DNA of 25,920 bases from Pseudomonadota bacterium (GTDB lineage: Bacteria; Pseudomonadota; Gammaproteobacteria; Burkholderiales; Burkholderiaceae_E), in NCBI GenBank assembly GCA_023389055.1, contig JAEWFA010000003.1, forward strand, positions 1 through 25,920, given 5' to 3'. The notes under the pieces were generated by a model that worked only from the letters and a program-made list of their open reading frames with translations, did no database searches and had not been told where the DNA came from. Positions within the stretch are counted from its first letter, which is position 1, and every line of letters begins with the position of its first letter. Positions 7,492 through 14,369 of the stretch are shown here, piece after piece. The position numbers and the translations under genes were made by a program.

Positions 7492-8673
7492 ATGGCCGAT
7501 CCGCATCGAAGCCGAAGAGGCGTTCCGGGCGACGACGCGATGCCGCGCTCGAGCGGGACGAGCGTCGTGCGCCGGCCTCCGAAGCCCAGGGGCCGGTTGC
7601 GCGCTTTCGCGCTCGCGCTGCTGATGCACGGCCTGTTGATCGCGATGCTCTTCGTCGGGATCCGCTGGCAGACGAGCGCACCCGAAGGCGCCGCGGCCGA
7701 ATTGTGGGATCCGCCTGCAACCGCAGCGAAGCCCGCCCCGCCGACACCGGAGCCGCAACCGGATTCGAAGCCACCGGAGCCGCCGGTCGAGAAACCCCCG
7801 CCCGCTCCGATCGCGCAGGCGCAGCCCGAACCCGCGCCGCAGGCGAAGCCCGACATCGCGCTCGAGCAGGAGCGCAAGGCACGCGAGGAAGCCGAGCGAC
7901 GCGTCGACGACGAGCGCCGCCGGCTCGAAGCGCGCAAGCGCGCCGAGGAGAAGGCTCGCCAGGAAGCGCAGGAGAAGGCGCGCCACGCCGCAGAGGAAAA
8001 AGAACGGCGCGAAGCCGAAGTGAAAGCGAAGCAGGAAGCCGAGGCGAAGGCGAAGCAGGAGGCCGACGCGAAGGCGAGACAGGAAGCCGAGGCCAAGGCC
8101 CGGCGCGAAGCCGAGGCGAAAGCGAAGCAGGAAGCCGAGGCGAAGGCGAAGCGCGACGCAGAGGCGAAAGCCAAGCAGGAAGCGGAGGCGCAGGCCAAAC
8201 GCGAAGCGGAGGCGAAAGCGAAGCAGGAAGCCGAGGCGAAAGCGAAGCGCGAGGCGCAGGAGAAGGCGCGTCGCGAACGAGAGGAGAAGCAGCGCGCGCA
8301 GTACCTTGAGGGGTTGCGCGCACAGGCGGGCTCCGGTGACGTCGCGCGCCTGGGCTCGGCAACCGGAACGCGGGGCAGCGCGGGCAGCGGCATCGACTCG
8401 GGATATGCGGCACGGCTCTCCGGGGTGATCCGCTCGAATACGATCTACCAGGTCCCGCAGGACCTCGTCGGCAACCCGAAGGCGGTGTTCCTCGTGTCGG
8501 TGTCGACCGATTGCCGGATCCGCTCGGTGCAGTTGCGCCGTTCGAGCGGTGTCCCCGCGTGGGACGCCGCCGCCGAGCGCGGCATCGAGCGCAGCGACCC
8601 GCTACCGAAGCAGGCCGACGGCACCTGTCCCTCCGAGCTCGAGATCACGCGAGGTCCGAAAGACGACCGCTGA
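7492..8673 (+). CDS. tolA: Tol-Pal system energy transducer TolA
   Basis: TolA spans the periplasm and links the TolQR motor to TolB-Pal. The 393-residue protein has a basic cytoplasmic start, one membrane span (about residues 39-58, LRAFALALLMHGLLIAMLFV) and a proline-rich linker (to ~120). A long charged alpha-helix follows (about 120-275), then the globular TonB-like domain III (about 300-393, with the two cysteines of STDCRIRSVQLRR and DGTCPSELE). The helix contains twelve consecutive eight-residue units, EAEAKAKQ-like, at residues 174-269. The ATG at 7492 follows tolR by eight bases; a second ATG at 7540 is also possible. The repetitive stretch leaves long open frames on both strands that are not genes. 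Confidence 0.93.
   Translation: MADPHRSRRGVPGDDAMPRSSGTSVVRRPPKPRGRLRAFALALLMHGLLIAMLFVGIRWQTSAPEGAAAELWDPPATAAKPAPPTPEPQPDSKPPEPPVEKPPPAPIAQAQPEPAPQAKPDIALEQERKAREEAERRVDDERRRLEARKRAEEKARQEAQEKARHAAEEKERREAEVKAKQEAEAKAKQEADAKARQEAEAKARREAEAKAKQEAEAKAKRDAEAKAKQEAEAQAKREAEAKAKQEAEAKAKREAQEKARREREEKQRAQYLEGLRAQAGSGDVARLGSATGTRGSAGSGIDSGYAARLSGVIRSNTIYQVPQDLVGNPKAVFLVSVSTDCRIRSVQLRRSSGVPAWDAAAERGIERSDPLPKQADGTCPSELEITRGPKDDR
8011..8298 (+). repeat. 24-bp tandem repeat inside tolA (twelve eight-residue units)
   Basis: Twelve units of exactly 24 bases run without any insertion or deletion. Each encodes a variant of EAEAKAKQ; the first ten (to 8250) are very regular and the last two (EAQEKARR, EREEKQRA) have drifted. 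Third-position differences among units show the array is not freshly copied. Confidence 0.9.
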
Positions 8674-8717
8674 TCGCGTCGCGCGCAACGCCGGGCGGGG
8701 GGTCTTGTACGGATCGC

Positions 8718-8723
8718 TATAAT
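8718..8723 (+). promoter_or_regulatory. possible -10 element of a tolB-pal-cpoB promoter
   Basis: A perfect TATAAT lies in the 75-base gap between tolA and tolB, 26 bases before the tolB ATG. A recognisable -35 hexamer is missing at 16-18 bases; TTGTAC at 8705-8710 is too close. The strong Shine-Dalgarno sequence AAGAGGAG follows at 8737-8744. A separate promoter for tolB-pal is known in E. coli, which makes this plausible. Confidence 0.35.
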
Positions 8724-8748
8724 CTCGGGTCGCTTCAAGAGGAGCTAC

Positions 8749-10017
8749 ATGAGGCAAGTGCTTCTGGCGGCCACCGTCGCTCTGTCCCTGCCCATTGCCG
8801 CACAAGCGCAGATGCGCCTCGATGTCTCCGGCGTCGGCGCCACGCAGTACCCGATCGCGATAGCGAACTTTGCCACCGACGGTCGTGCGCCCGAGCAGGT
8901 TGCCGAAGTCGTTCGCAGCGACCTCGCCCGCAGCGGATCGTTCCGCGTCATCGATCCCGGCGTCACGCTGTCCGAGTCCGCCGCGCCCGACTACGCGTCG
9001 ATGCGCTCGCGCGGTGCCGACGCCATTCTCGGCGGCTCGGTCTCCCGATTGCCCGACGGGCGCTACGACATTCGCTATCGCCTCGGCGACGCCGTGCGCC
9101 AGGCGCCGCTCGGCGGCGAGTCGCTGGTCGTCTCCGAGCACGACCTGCGCTTCGGCGGGCATCGCGTCGCCGACTGGGTGTTCGAGAGAATCACCGGAGA
9201 GAAGGGCATCTTCTCCACGCGCATCGCGTTCGTCTCGAAGCAGGGAGCGCGCTTTCGGCTGAACGTCGCCGACTGGGACGGCGAGAACGTCGTCTCTCCG
9301 CTGACGTCTCCCGAACCGATCATCTCGCCGTCGTGGTCGCCCGACGGTACGCGCATCGCGTACGTCTCCTTCGAGAGCCGGAAGCCGGTCGTCTACGTGC
9401 ACACGCTGGCCACCGGCCAGCGTGTCCCGGTGGCGAACTTCAAGGGCAGCAACAGCGCACCCGCCTGGTCGCCCGACGGTCGCACCCTCGCGGTCGCGCT
9501 CACCCGCGACGGGCTGTCGCAGATCTACCTGATCAACGCCGACGGCAGCGCAACGCCGCGCCGCCTCACCACCTCCCCGGGCATCGACACCGAACCGGCC
9601 TTCGCGCCCGACGGCAAGTCGCTGTACTTCACCTCCGATCGCGGCGGCTCGCCCCAGATCTATCGCATGCCGCTCGATGGCGGCGCTCCCGCGCGGATCA
9701 CCTTCGGCTCTACCTACAACGTCAGCCCGCGCATCAGCCCCGACGGACGACTGCTCGCCTACGTCACGCGACGCGACGGCCGGTTCCTCGTCGCGGTGCG
9801 CGATCTCGCCGGCGGCACGCAGGAAACGATCCTGTCCGAGACCGGACGCGAGGAATCGCCCAGCTTCGCGCCCAACAGCCGATGGGTCATGTTCGCCACG
9901 CAGGCCAACGGGCACGACTCGCTCGTTGCCGTCACCGTCGACGGTCGCGTGCGCCAGCGCCTGACCTCGTCGGCAGGCGACATCCGCGAACCGACATGGG
10001 GTCCGTTCCCGAAGTGA
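8749..10017 (+). CDS. tolB: Tol-Pal system periplasmic beta-propeller protein TolB
   Basis: TolB is the periplasmic adaptor that binds Pal and is displaced by TolA when the motor is energised. The 422-residue precursor has a Sec signal peptide cleaved after AAQA (about residue 20). The N-terminal alpha/beta domain follows (DVSGVGATQYPIAIANFA and on, to ~160). A six-bladed propeller marked by repeated WSPDG/FAPDG/ISPDG blade motifs makes up the rest (SPSWSPDGTRIAYVS, SAPAWSPDGRTLAVA, EPAFAPDGKSLYF, SPRISPDGRLLAYV). The Shine-Dalgarno AAGAGGAG precedes the ATG by four bases. Pal starts 56 bases downstream. Confidence 0.97.
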   Translation: MRQVLLAATVALSLPIAAQAQMRLDVSGVGATQYPIAIANFATDGRAPEQVAEVVRSDLARSGSFRVIDPGVTLSESAAPDYASMRSRGADAILGGSVSRLPDGRYDIRYRLGDAVRQAPLGGESLVVSEHDLRFGGHRVADWVFERITGEKGIFSTRIAFVSKQGARFRLNVADWDGENVVSPLTSPEPIISPSWSPDGTRIAYVSFESRKPVVYVHTLATGQRVPVANFKGSNSAPAWSPDGRTLAVALTRDGLSQIYLINADGSATPRRLTTSPGIDTEPAFAPDGKSLYFTSDRGGSPQIYRMPLDGGAPARITFGSTYNVSPRISPDGRLLAYVTRRDGRFLVAVRDLAGGTQETILSETGREESPSFAPNSRWVMFATQANGHDSLVAVTVDGRVRQRLTSSAGDIREPTWGPFPK

Positions 10018-10073
10018 ACGCGCCCTGCATTCCCTTTCCAGCACGCACGACGACACGAACCCCGGGGAGCAAC

Positions 10074-10631
10074 ATGAAATCGACGATCCGACTCGCAGTG
10101 ATTGCGCTCGCAACCGCCTTTCTCGCCGCCTGCGGCACCGGCGTGAAGCTCGACGACCAGTCGACGCAGGGCACCGCTCCGATCGAGAGCCGCGACGCGG
10201 CGGCGCAGGGTGCGGGGGCAGCCGGCGCCGGCGCGGACGGACGCGGCATCCAGCAGGTGCAGGTCGAGCAGAAGGATCCGTTGAACGACCCGGCCAGTCC
10301 GCTCGCCAAGCGCAGCATCTACTTCGACTTCGACAGTTTCGTCGTCCGCGACGAGTTCCGCCCGACGGTGGAGGCGCACGCGCGCTACCTGCTCGCCAAT
10401 CCGACGCGCCGCGTCGTGATCCAGGGCAACACCGACGAGCGCGGCAGCCGCGAGTACAACCTCGCGCTCGGCCAGAAGCGCGCCGAAGCCGTGCGCCGGG
10501 CAATGTCGGCGCTGGGCGTTCCCGACTCGCAGATGGAAGCGGTCAGCTTCGGCGAAGAACGTCCGCGTGCCACCGGCGCCGACGAAGCCTCCTTCGCCGA
10601 GAACCGGCGCGCCGACCTCGCGTACCAGTGA
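10074..10631 (+). CDS. pal: peptidoglycan-associated outer-membrane lipoprotein Pal
   Basis: Pal anchors the outer membrane to peptidoglycan and concentrates at the septum through Tol cycling. The 185-residue protein has a lipoprotein signal peptide ending in the lipobox FLAAC (C20 is the predicted lipidated residue). A low-complexity linker (to about residue 75) leads to the OmpA-like domain: IYFDFDSFVVRDEF, then VVIQGNTDERGSREYNLALG with the diaminopimelate-binding Asp and Arg, and ENRRADLAY at the end. The ATG at 10074 follows GGGGAGC; longer in-frame readings upstream belong to the tolB region. The TGA at 10629-10631 overlaps the start of cpoB. Confidence 0.97.
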   Translation: MKSTIRLAVIALATAFLAACGTGVKLDDQSTQGTAPIESRDAAAQGAGAAGAGADGRGIQQVQVEQKDPLNDPASPLAKRSIYFDFDSFVVRDEFRPTVEAHARYLLANPTRRVVIQGNTDERGSREYNLALGQKRAEAVRRAMSALGVPDSQMEAVSFGEERPRATGADEASFAENRRADLAYQ

Positions 10632-11437
10632 TGCACGCGCGCGCATTCGTCTTCGCCGCCTCGCTTGTCGCGCTGTCGGGATTGCACCCGAGCGCGCAGG
10701 CTGCGCTGTTCTCCGACGACGAGGCGCGCAAGGCGATCCTCGACCTGCGCGGACGCGTGCAGGTGATGCAGCAGGAAACGAACCAGCGCCTCGACGAGCT
10801 GACGCGGCAGGTCGGTGAGTTGAGCGCCCGGGTCGAGCGCGCGGACCAGGCCGCACGCGGCCAGCTCGAGCTGCAGTCGCAGCTCGAATCGCTGCGGCAG
10901 GAAGTCGCGCGACTGCGCGGCCAGGTCGAAGTGCAGGCGCACGAACTGGCCACCGCCCAACGACAGCTCGGCGACCAGCTAGCCACCGTCGACACGCGCA
11001 TCAAGAAGTTCGAGCCCGTTGCCGCGGAGATCGACGGCCGGTCGATCACGGTCGACCAGAGCGAGAAGCGCGCCTTCGACATGGCGCTGCAAACGTTCCG
11101 CGCCGGCGATTATCGCGGCGCGCTCGCCGCCTTCCAGAACTTCCGCTCGCAGTACCCCGAGAGCCCGTATCTTCCCGGCGTGTTGTTCTGGCTGGGCAGC
11201 AGCCAGTTCGCGCTGAAGGACTACAAGGGAGCGATCGCGAGCCAGCAGGCGCTGCTCGCGCGCTATCCCGACAACCCGCGCGCGCCCGACGCGCTGTTCA
11301 ACGTGGGCTACGCGCAGGCCGAAAGCGGGGACCGTAAAGCGGCGCGCGCCACGCTCGAGCAGGTCGTCGCGAAATATCCGGACAGCCAGGCCGCGCAGCG
11401 CGCGCGCGAGCAGATCGGCAGCCTTCCCGCACGCTGA
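10631..11437 (+). CDS. cpoB: cell division coordinator CpoB (YbgF), periplasmic TPR protein
   Basis: CpoB links Tol-driven outer-membrane constriction to septal peptidoglycan synthesis (PBP1B-LpoB) in E. coli. The ~268-residue precursor has a signal peptide ending near HPSAQA (residue ~24). A trimerising coiled coil (about 30-125, rich in Q, R, L and E) follows. Three TPR-like repeats occupy the C-terminal half, beginning at AFDMALQTFRAGDYRGALAAF, each with the YP(D/E)SP-type turn. I take the ATG at 10631, overlapping the pal stop as TGATG; a GTG directly before it (10628) would add one residue. It is the last gene of the tol block. In many Burkholderia queE/queC come next, but here a LysR gene does. 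Confidence 0.93.
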   Translation: MHARAFVFAASLVALSGLHPSAQAALFSDDEARKAILDLRGRVQVMQQETNQRLDELTRQVGELSARVERADQAARGQLELQSQLESLRQEVARLRGQVEVQAHELATAQRQLGDQLATVDTRIKKFEPVAAEIDGRSITVDQSEKRAFDMALQTFRAGDYRGALAAFQNFRSQYPESPYLPGVLFWLGSSQFALKDYKGAIASQQALLARYPDNPRAPDALFNVGYAQAESGDRKAARATLEQVVAKYPDSQAAQRAREQIGSLPAR

Positions 11438-11445
11438 GCGCCATC

Positions 11446-11453
11446 GGGGAGGG
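11446..11453 (+). promoter_or_regulatory. strong Shine-Dalgarno sequence with no ATG/GTG/TTG at the right distance
   Basis: GGGGAGGG is followed four bases later by ATC (11458), in frame with the LysR-type gene. The annotated GTG start is 36 bases further downstream and has no ribosome-binding sequence of its own. Confidence 0.4.
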
Positions 11454-11493
11454 AACGATCCGGCCCGACCCCAGCCTCGAACCCGACGACCTC

Positions 11494-12420
11494 GTGCTCT
11501 TCGCGCGCGTCGTCGAGGCGGGCAGCTTTTCGCGGGCGGCCGAGCGACACGGCGTTCCCAAGGCGACCATCTCGAGACGCATCAGCGCGCTCGAGTCTCG
11601 TATCGGGGAGCGGCTGCTCACCCGCACGACGCGCCGGCTGTCGCTCACCGAGTTCGGCGAGCGCATGCTGGCGCACGCGCAGCGACTGGCCGAGGAGACC
11701 GATGCGGCCACCGCGCTGGCGCAGCATCATCGGAGCACTCCGCAGGGCAGGCTTCGCGTGTCGATGCCCCCCGGATTCTCCGAAGAGATGGGGCTCGTTC
11801 CCTTCCTGCTCGACTTCACCGCTGCGCACCCGCAGGTGCGCCTCGAGATCGACGTTTCCGCGCGCCGGGTCGACCTGGTCGCGGAACGTTTCGACATCGC
11901 AATTCGCGTCGCCGCGCACCTGCCCGACGATGCAACGCTCGTCGCCCGACGGATCGCCGACCTCGAGAACGCGCTCTACGCGAGTCCGGCCTATCTCGCG
12001 AAAGCCGGTCGCCCCGCCTCGCCGCAAGAACTGCTCGCGCACGCCGGACTCGGGCTGGTTTCGAGCACCGGCGAGCTTCTTTCGTGGGTGTTGCAACGCG
12101 ACGGTGAGCGATGGGACGGACTTCCCGTCGGGCCGCTTGCGTCGAATTCGGTAGGCCTTCAGAAATTGCTCGCCGTGGAAGGACTCGGCATCGCGGCGCT
12201 GTCCTCGCGAGTGGCGCAACCGTACATCGAGCAGGACATGCTCGAACGCGTGCTTCCCGACTGGTTGTTGCCGACGATGACGATCTGGTGCGTGACGGCC
12301 GGCCGACGGCTGTTGCCGACGCGAACCACGGCATTCATCGAGATGCTGCGGGCGGCGCTCACGGGGCCGCGAGGGCCCGTCCCGGGTGCCGGGTTTGACG
12401 GTGATGGCAGCAAATCTTAG
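11494..12420 (+). CDS. LysR-type transcriptional regulator
   Basis: The product has the LysR layout: an N-terminal winged helix-turn-helix (FARVVEAGSFSRAAERHG, VPKATISRRISALESRIGERL, LLTRTTRRLSLTEFG) and, from about residue 85, a periplasmic-binding-protein-like effector domain (GRLRVSMPPGFSEEMG onward). LysR regulators usually act as tetramers on a divergent or nearby gene, responding to a small molecule. No divergent partner is present here, since the gene follows cpoB in the same direction after 56 bases, so the target is unknown. The first conventional start is the GTG at 11494, which trims the first HTH helix and has no Shine-Dalgarno. An ATC at 11458 with a strong one would restore the usual N-terminus (MIRPDPSLEPDDLVLFARVV). 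The TAG stop lies inside the tRNA promoter -10 box. Confidence 0.88.
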   Translation: MLFARVVEAGSFSRAAERHGVPKATISRRISALESRIGERLLTRTTRRLSLTEFGERMLAHAQRLAEETDAATALAQHHRSTPQGRLRVSMPPGFSEEMGLVPFLLDFTAAHPQVRLEIDVSARRVDLVAERFDIAIRVAAHLPDDATLVARRIADLENALYASPAYLAKAGRPASPQELLAHAGLGLVSSTGELLSWVLQRDGERWDGLPVGPLASNSVGLQKLLAVEGLGIAALSSRVAQPYIEQDMLERVLPDWLLPTMTIWCVTAGRRLLPTRTTAFIEMLRAALTGPRGPVPGAGFDGDGSKS

Positions 12421-12423
12421 AAT
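12395..12423 (+). promoter_or_regulatory. sigma-70 promoter of tRNA-Lys
   Basis: TTGACG (12395-12400) and TAGAAT (12418-12423) are separated by exactly 17 bases and end 24 bases before the mature tRNA 5' end. The first three bases of the -10 box are the stop codon of the LysR-type gene. Confidence 0.78.
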
Positions 12424-12447
12424 CGCAGGCTTCGCACTTTTCGCGAT

Positions 12448-12523
12448 GGGCCGTTAGCTCAGCTGGTAGAGCAGCGGACTTTTAATCCGTTGGTCACTGG
12501 TTCGAATCCAGTACGGCCTACCA
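12448..12523 (+). tRNA. tRNA-Lys, anticodon UUU
   Basis: A complete 76-base tRNA can be folded by eye. The acceptor stem GGGCCGT (12448-12454) pairs with ACGGCCT (12513-12519), with one G-U at the end. The D stem is GCTC/GAGC, and the anticodon stem is GCGGA/TCCGT around the loop CTTTTAA. The TTT anticodon is at 12481-12483, and the T arm is ACTGG/CCAGT with loop TTCGAAT. The discriminator A and an encoded CCA end at 12523. UUU reads both AAA and AAG. The strong promoter upstream and a hairpin downstream suggest a single-gene transcript. Confidence 0.97.
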
Positions 12524-12542
12524 ACGTGCAAAGTGCCTGGTT

Positions 12543-12573
12543 CCGAAGGGCTTCCGCAAGCAGGCCCTTTCGG
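12543..12573 (+). terminator. hairpin downstream of tRNA-Lys, possible terminator or 3'-processing barrier
   Basis: CCGAAGGGC (12543-12551) pairs with GCCCTTTCGG (12564-12573) with one bulged T. Alternatively an inner stem GCTT/AAGC closes a CCGC tetraloop (12550-12561) on top of a shortened outer stem. It begins 19 bases after the tRNA CCA. No T-run follows, so it is not a classical intrinsic terminator. Confidence 0.4.
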
Positions 12574-12711
12574 GACTCCCCGGCGAGAAATACCGGCGCT
12601 TCGTCTCCCACCTTCGTGCGTACAGCCGCCCTGCGCGAGGCGGAGGCCACCATCACCCATCCGCAGTGGTACGGCTGGTCGGCCGCGCAACTCGAAGCCT
12701 GTGCGAAGGAT

Positions 12712-12843
12712 TCCGAGTTGTGCGACGCGCAGCGCGTACTCGAGGATCTCCGGCGTCGTGTTGTCGCAGTCGACGAGGACGGCAATTCGCGCGTCGGCAG
12801 CAGTGGCCTGTTGACCGGCCATCGAAGTTGCGCCCGCATTCAC
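12712..12843 (-). pseudogene. probable remnant of a NYN-domain (LabA/DUF88-like) nuclease gene, 5' part only
   Basis: On the minus strand a frame from a GTG at 12843 (or ATG at 12822) reads through RIAVLVDCDNTTPEILEYAL. This resembles the first beta-strand and helix of NYN domains, PIN-like putative RNases in which the aspartates of the (V/I)D(A/C)DN motif bind metal. Similar N-termini occur in NYN proteins of about 250-400 residues. After about 44 residues the resemblance stops: the expected glycine-rich GYGN segment and the later acidic motifs are absent in all three frames. The frame then runs on without meaning into the tRNA. I infer a gene cut off next to the tRNA. The match is from memory of the motif and is short, so a chance likeness is possible. 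Confidence 0.45.
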
Positions 12844-12967
12844 CGGGCCCGCGCTTTCAACAGAACGGTCATTCTTCCCGCCTCGCCCCGACGGCCGACC
12901 CCCTTACCGACGAGCGGAGCCGTCGTGGCGACCGGATAGGCCGGCCTGCCGGGAGCCCTGCTCGCCG

Positions 12968-14287
12968 TTACCGCATCTCGAACGCCTCCTGGTGGAATCG
13001 CAGGTCCCGGGGGCCGAGCTTCGCCAGTCCCTCTCGCAAGGTATCGCCAAACCCGCCGGGGCCGCAGAACCAGACCTCGACTGGCTCGCTCTGGGCGCCG
13101 TCGTCCCACAGCATCCGTGCGTGCAGCGCCGGATCGCGATCGTCGCTGTGCACGACCAGGCGCACCGACGGCACTCGTGCGCACAGCGCTTCGACGCGCC
13201 TGACGAAGGCATCGGTGTCGCGGTTTCGCACGCAGTAGTGGAAGTCGGCGTTGGGCGCCGTCGACGGATCGCGCGCGAGCGATTCGAGCCAGGCGAGGAA
13301 CGGAGTCACGCCGATGCCGCCCGCCACCCAGATCTGTCGCGCTGTCGGCTGCCTGCGCCCGAAATCGAACTGCCCGTAGGGTCCTTCGATGCGCACCGGC
13401 ATCCCTGCGGCGAGCCGCCCGCGCAGCCGCGCGGTGTAGTCGCCGAGCGCCTTGATCTCGAAGCCGAGGACTCGTTCGCGCGCGTCGACGCTCGAAATCG
13501 TGAACGGATGCGCGCCCTCGGACGGCTCGAAGGTGACGAAAGCGAACTGGCCGGGCCTGGCCTCGCGCCAGCCGGTCTCGATCGAGCAGCGCACACCGAG
13601 CACGTCATCCGTTCCCTGCAACTCGCGGATGCGCCCGCGCATCCGCCGACTCCGGCCGATCTCGCCGAGCAGCGATGACACGCTGCCGTAGACCCCGATC
13701 GCGACAGCGATCGCGAGCAGCACCCCGATCGGCTGCAGCCACAGCGAGGCGGGGAACAGCACCACCGCATGCAGCGCGAGCGCGAGGTAGACGGCCGGCA
13801 TGATCCGATGCACACGTCTCCAGAAGCGATACGGCACCAGCTTCCACAGCGTGAGCACGAGCATCGCGAGCAACAAGTAGACGCTCCATTCGCCGAAGTC
13901 CTTCGCAACGCCGCGCAGGGGTTCGGCCCACGCAAAGGTGTCGTGCGGGCCCTTGACGGGCTTCTCGTAGAACCATCGCAGCACGCCGCCCGATTGGTCG
14001 AGCAGCCAGTGGCCCGCTGCCATCATGATGGCGAGGATCCCGGCCCACTTGTGCAATTGGTAGACGCGATCCATCCCGCCCAGCGGCTTCTCCAGCCAGG
14101 GCGCGCGCGTGGCGAGCAGCATGATCACCGACATCAGCGCGAACGCGACGATGCCGCTCAGGTAGATCGCCTCCTTGCGAAGGCTCCAGGCATTGACGTC
14201 GACCGCCAGCGGCGTCGCGCCCATGAACCAACTCCACGTCCAGGCAAGGACGAAGGTCACGACGATCGTCCAGAGGAATCTGCGCAT
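12968..14287 (-). CDS. ferric-reductase-like bis-heme transmembrane flavocytochrome (FAD/NAD(P)H-binding)
   Basis: This inner-membrane electron-transfer protein combines an FRE/NOX-type heme-binding membrane domain with a ferredoxin-reductase-like domain. In the 439-residue product, about six membrane spans occupy residues 1-205. Two histidine pairs, H79/H93 and H160/H173 (spacings of 13 and 12 intervening residues), match the bis-heme arrangement of NADPH oxidases and ferric reductases. The soluble half has the FAD-binding HPFTISS (260-266) and the nucleotide-binding GGIGVTPF (323-330), CGPGGFGDTL and a C-terminal FHQEAFEMR. I prefer the start at 14287, which is preceded by GGAG seven bases upstream, over the ATG at 14320, which has none. 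The acceptor (ferric iron, oxygen, quinone or a periplasmic partner) is unknown. The Nudix gene lies 82 bases upstream on the same strand. Confidence 0.88.
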   Translation of the reverse strand: MRRFLWTIVVTFVLAWTWSWFMGATPLAVDVNAWSLRKEAIYLSGIVAFALMSVIMLLATRAPWLEKPLGGMDRVYQLHKWAGILAIMMAAGHWLLDQSGGVLRWFYEKPVKGPHDTFAWAEPLRGVAKDFGEWSVYLLLAMLVLTLWKLVPYRFWRRVHRIMPAVYLALALHAVVLFPASLWLQPIGVLLAIAVAIGVYGSVSSLLGEIGRSRRMRGRIRELQGTDDVLGVRCSIETGWREARPGQFAFVTFEPSEGAHPFTISSVDARERVLGFEIKALGDYTARLRGRLAAGMPVRIEGPYGQFDFGRRQPTARQIWVAGGIGVTPFLAWLESLARDPSTAPNADFHYCVRNRDTDAFVRRVEALCARVPSVRLVVHSDDRDPALHARMLWDDGAQSEPVEVWFCGPGGFGDTLREGLAKLGPRDLRFHQEAFEMR

Positions 14288-14369
14288 GCCCGCGCTCCAC
14301 GACAAGGACCCGGAGCGCATGGTGAGGCGCGACGGCTGAAGCGAAGCTGAACGAAACGGAACCCGGCTT

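Larger units (their letters stand above)
12524..12967. other. 444-base stretch without an intact gene between tRNA-Lys and the flavocytochrome gene
   Basis: This stretch holds the tRNA-proximal hairpin at 12543-12573 and, on the minus strand, a probable NYN-domain gene remnant at 12712-12843. The rest (about 12574-12711 and 12844-12967) shows no recognisable coding or RNA signal. Open frames running through it into the tRNA are translations of antisense tRNA. Confidence 0.6.

Noticed and set aside
7704..8309. Long alternative frames over the tolA helix, and the idea that the 24-bp units are a CRISPR or non-coding repeat
   Set aside because: The units are coding, have no spacers, and the extra frames are open only because the repeat lacks stop triplets.
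12454..12843. Minus-strand frames ending in GRTGFEPVTNGLK or RPYWIRTSDQRIK
   Set aside because: These strings are the well-known false translations of the antisense strand of a tRNA T-arm and anticodon region, not proteins.
12938..12947. Ten-base palindrome AGGCCGGCCT as a regulator site or attachment site
   Set aside because: Short GC palindromes are expected by chance at this base composition, and no second copy or link to the tRNA end was seen.
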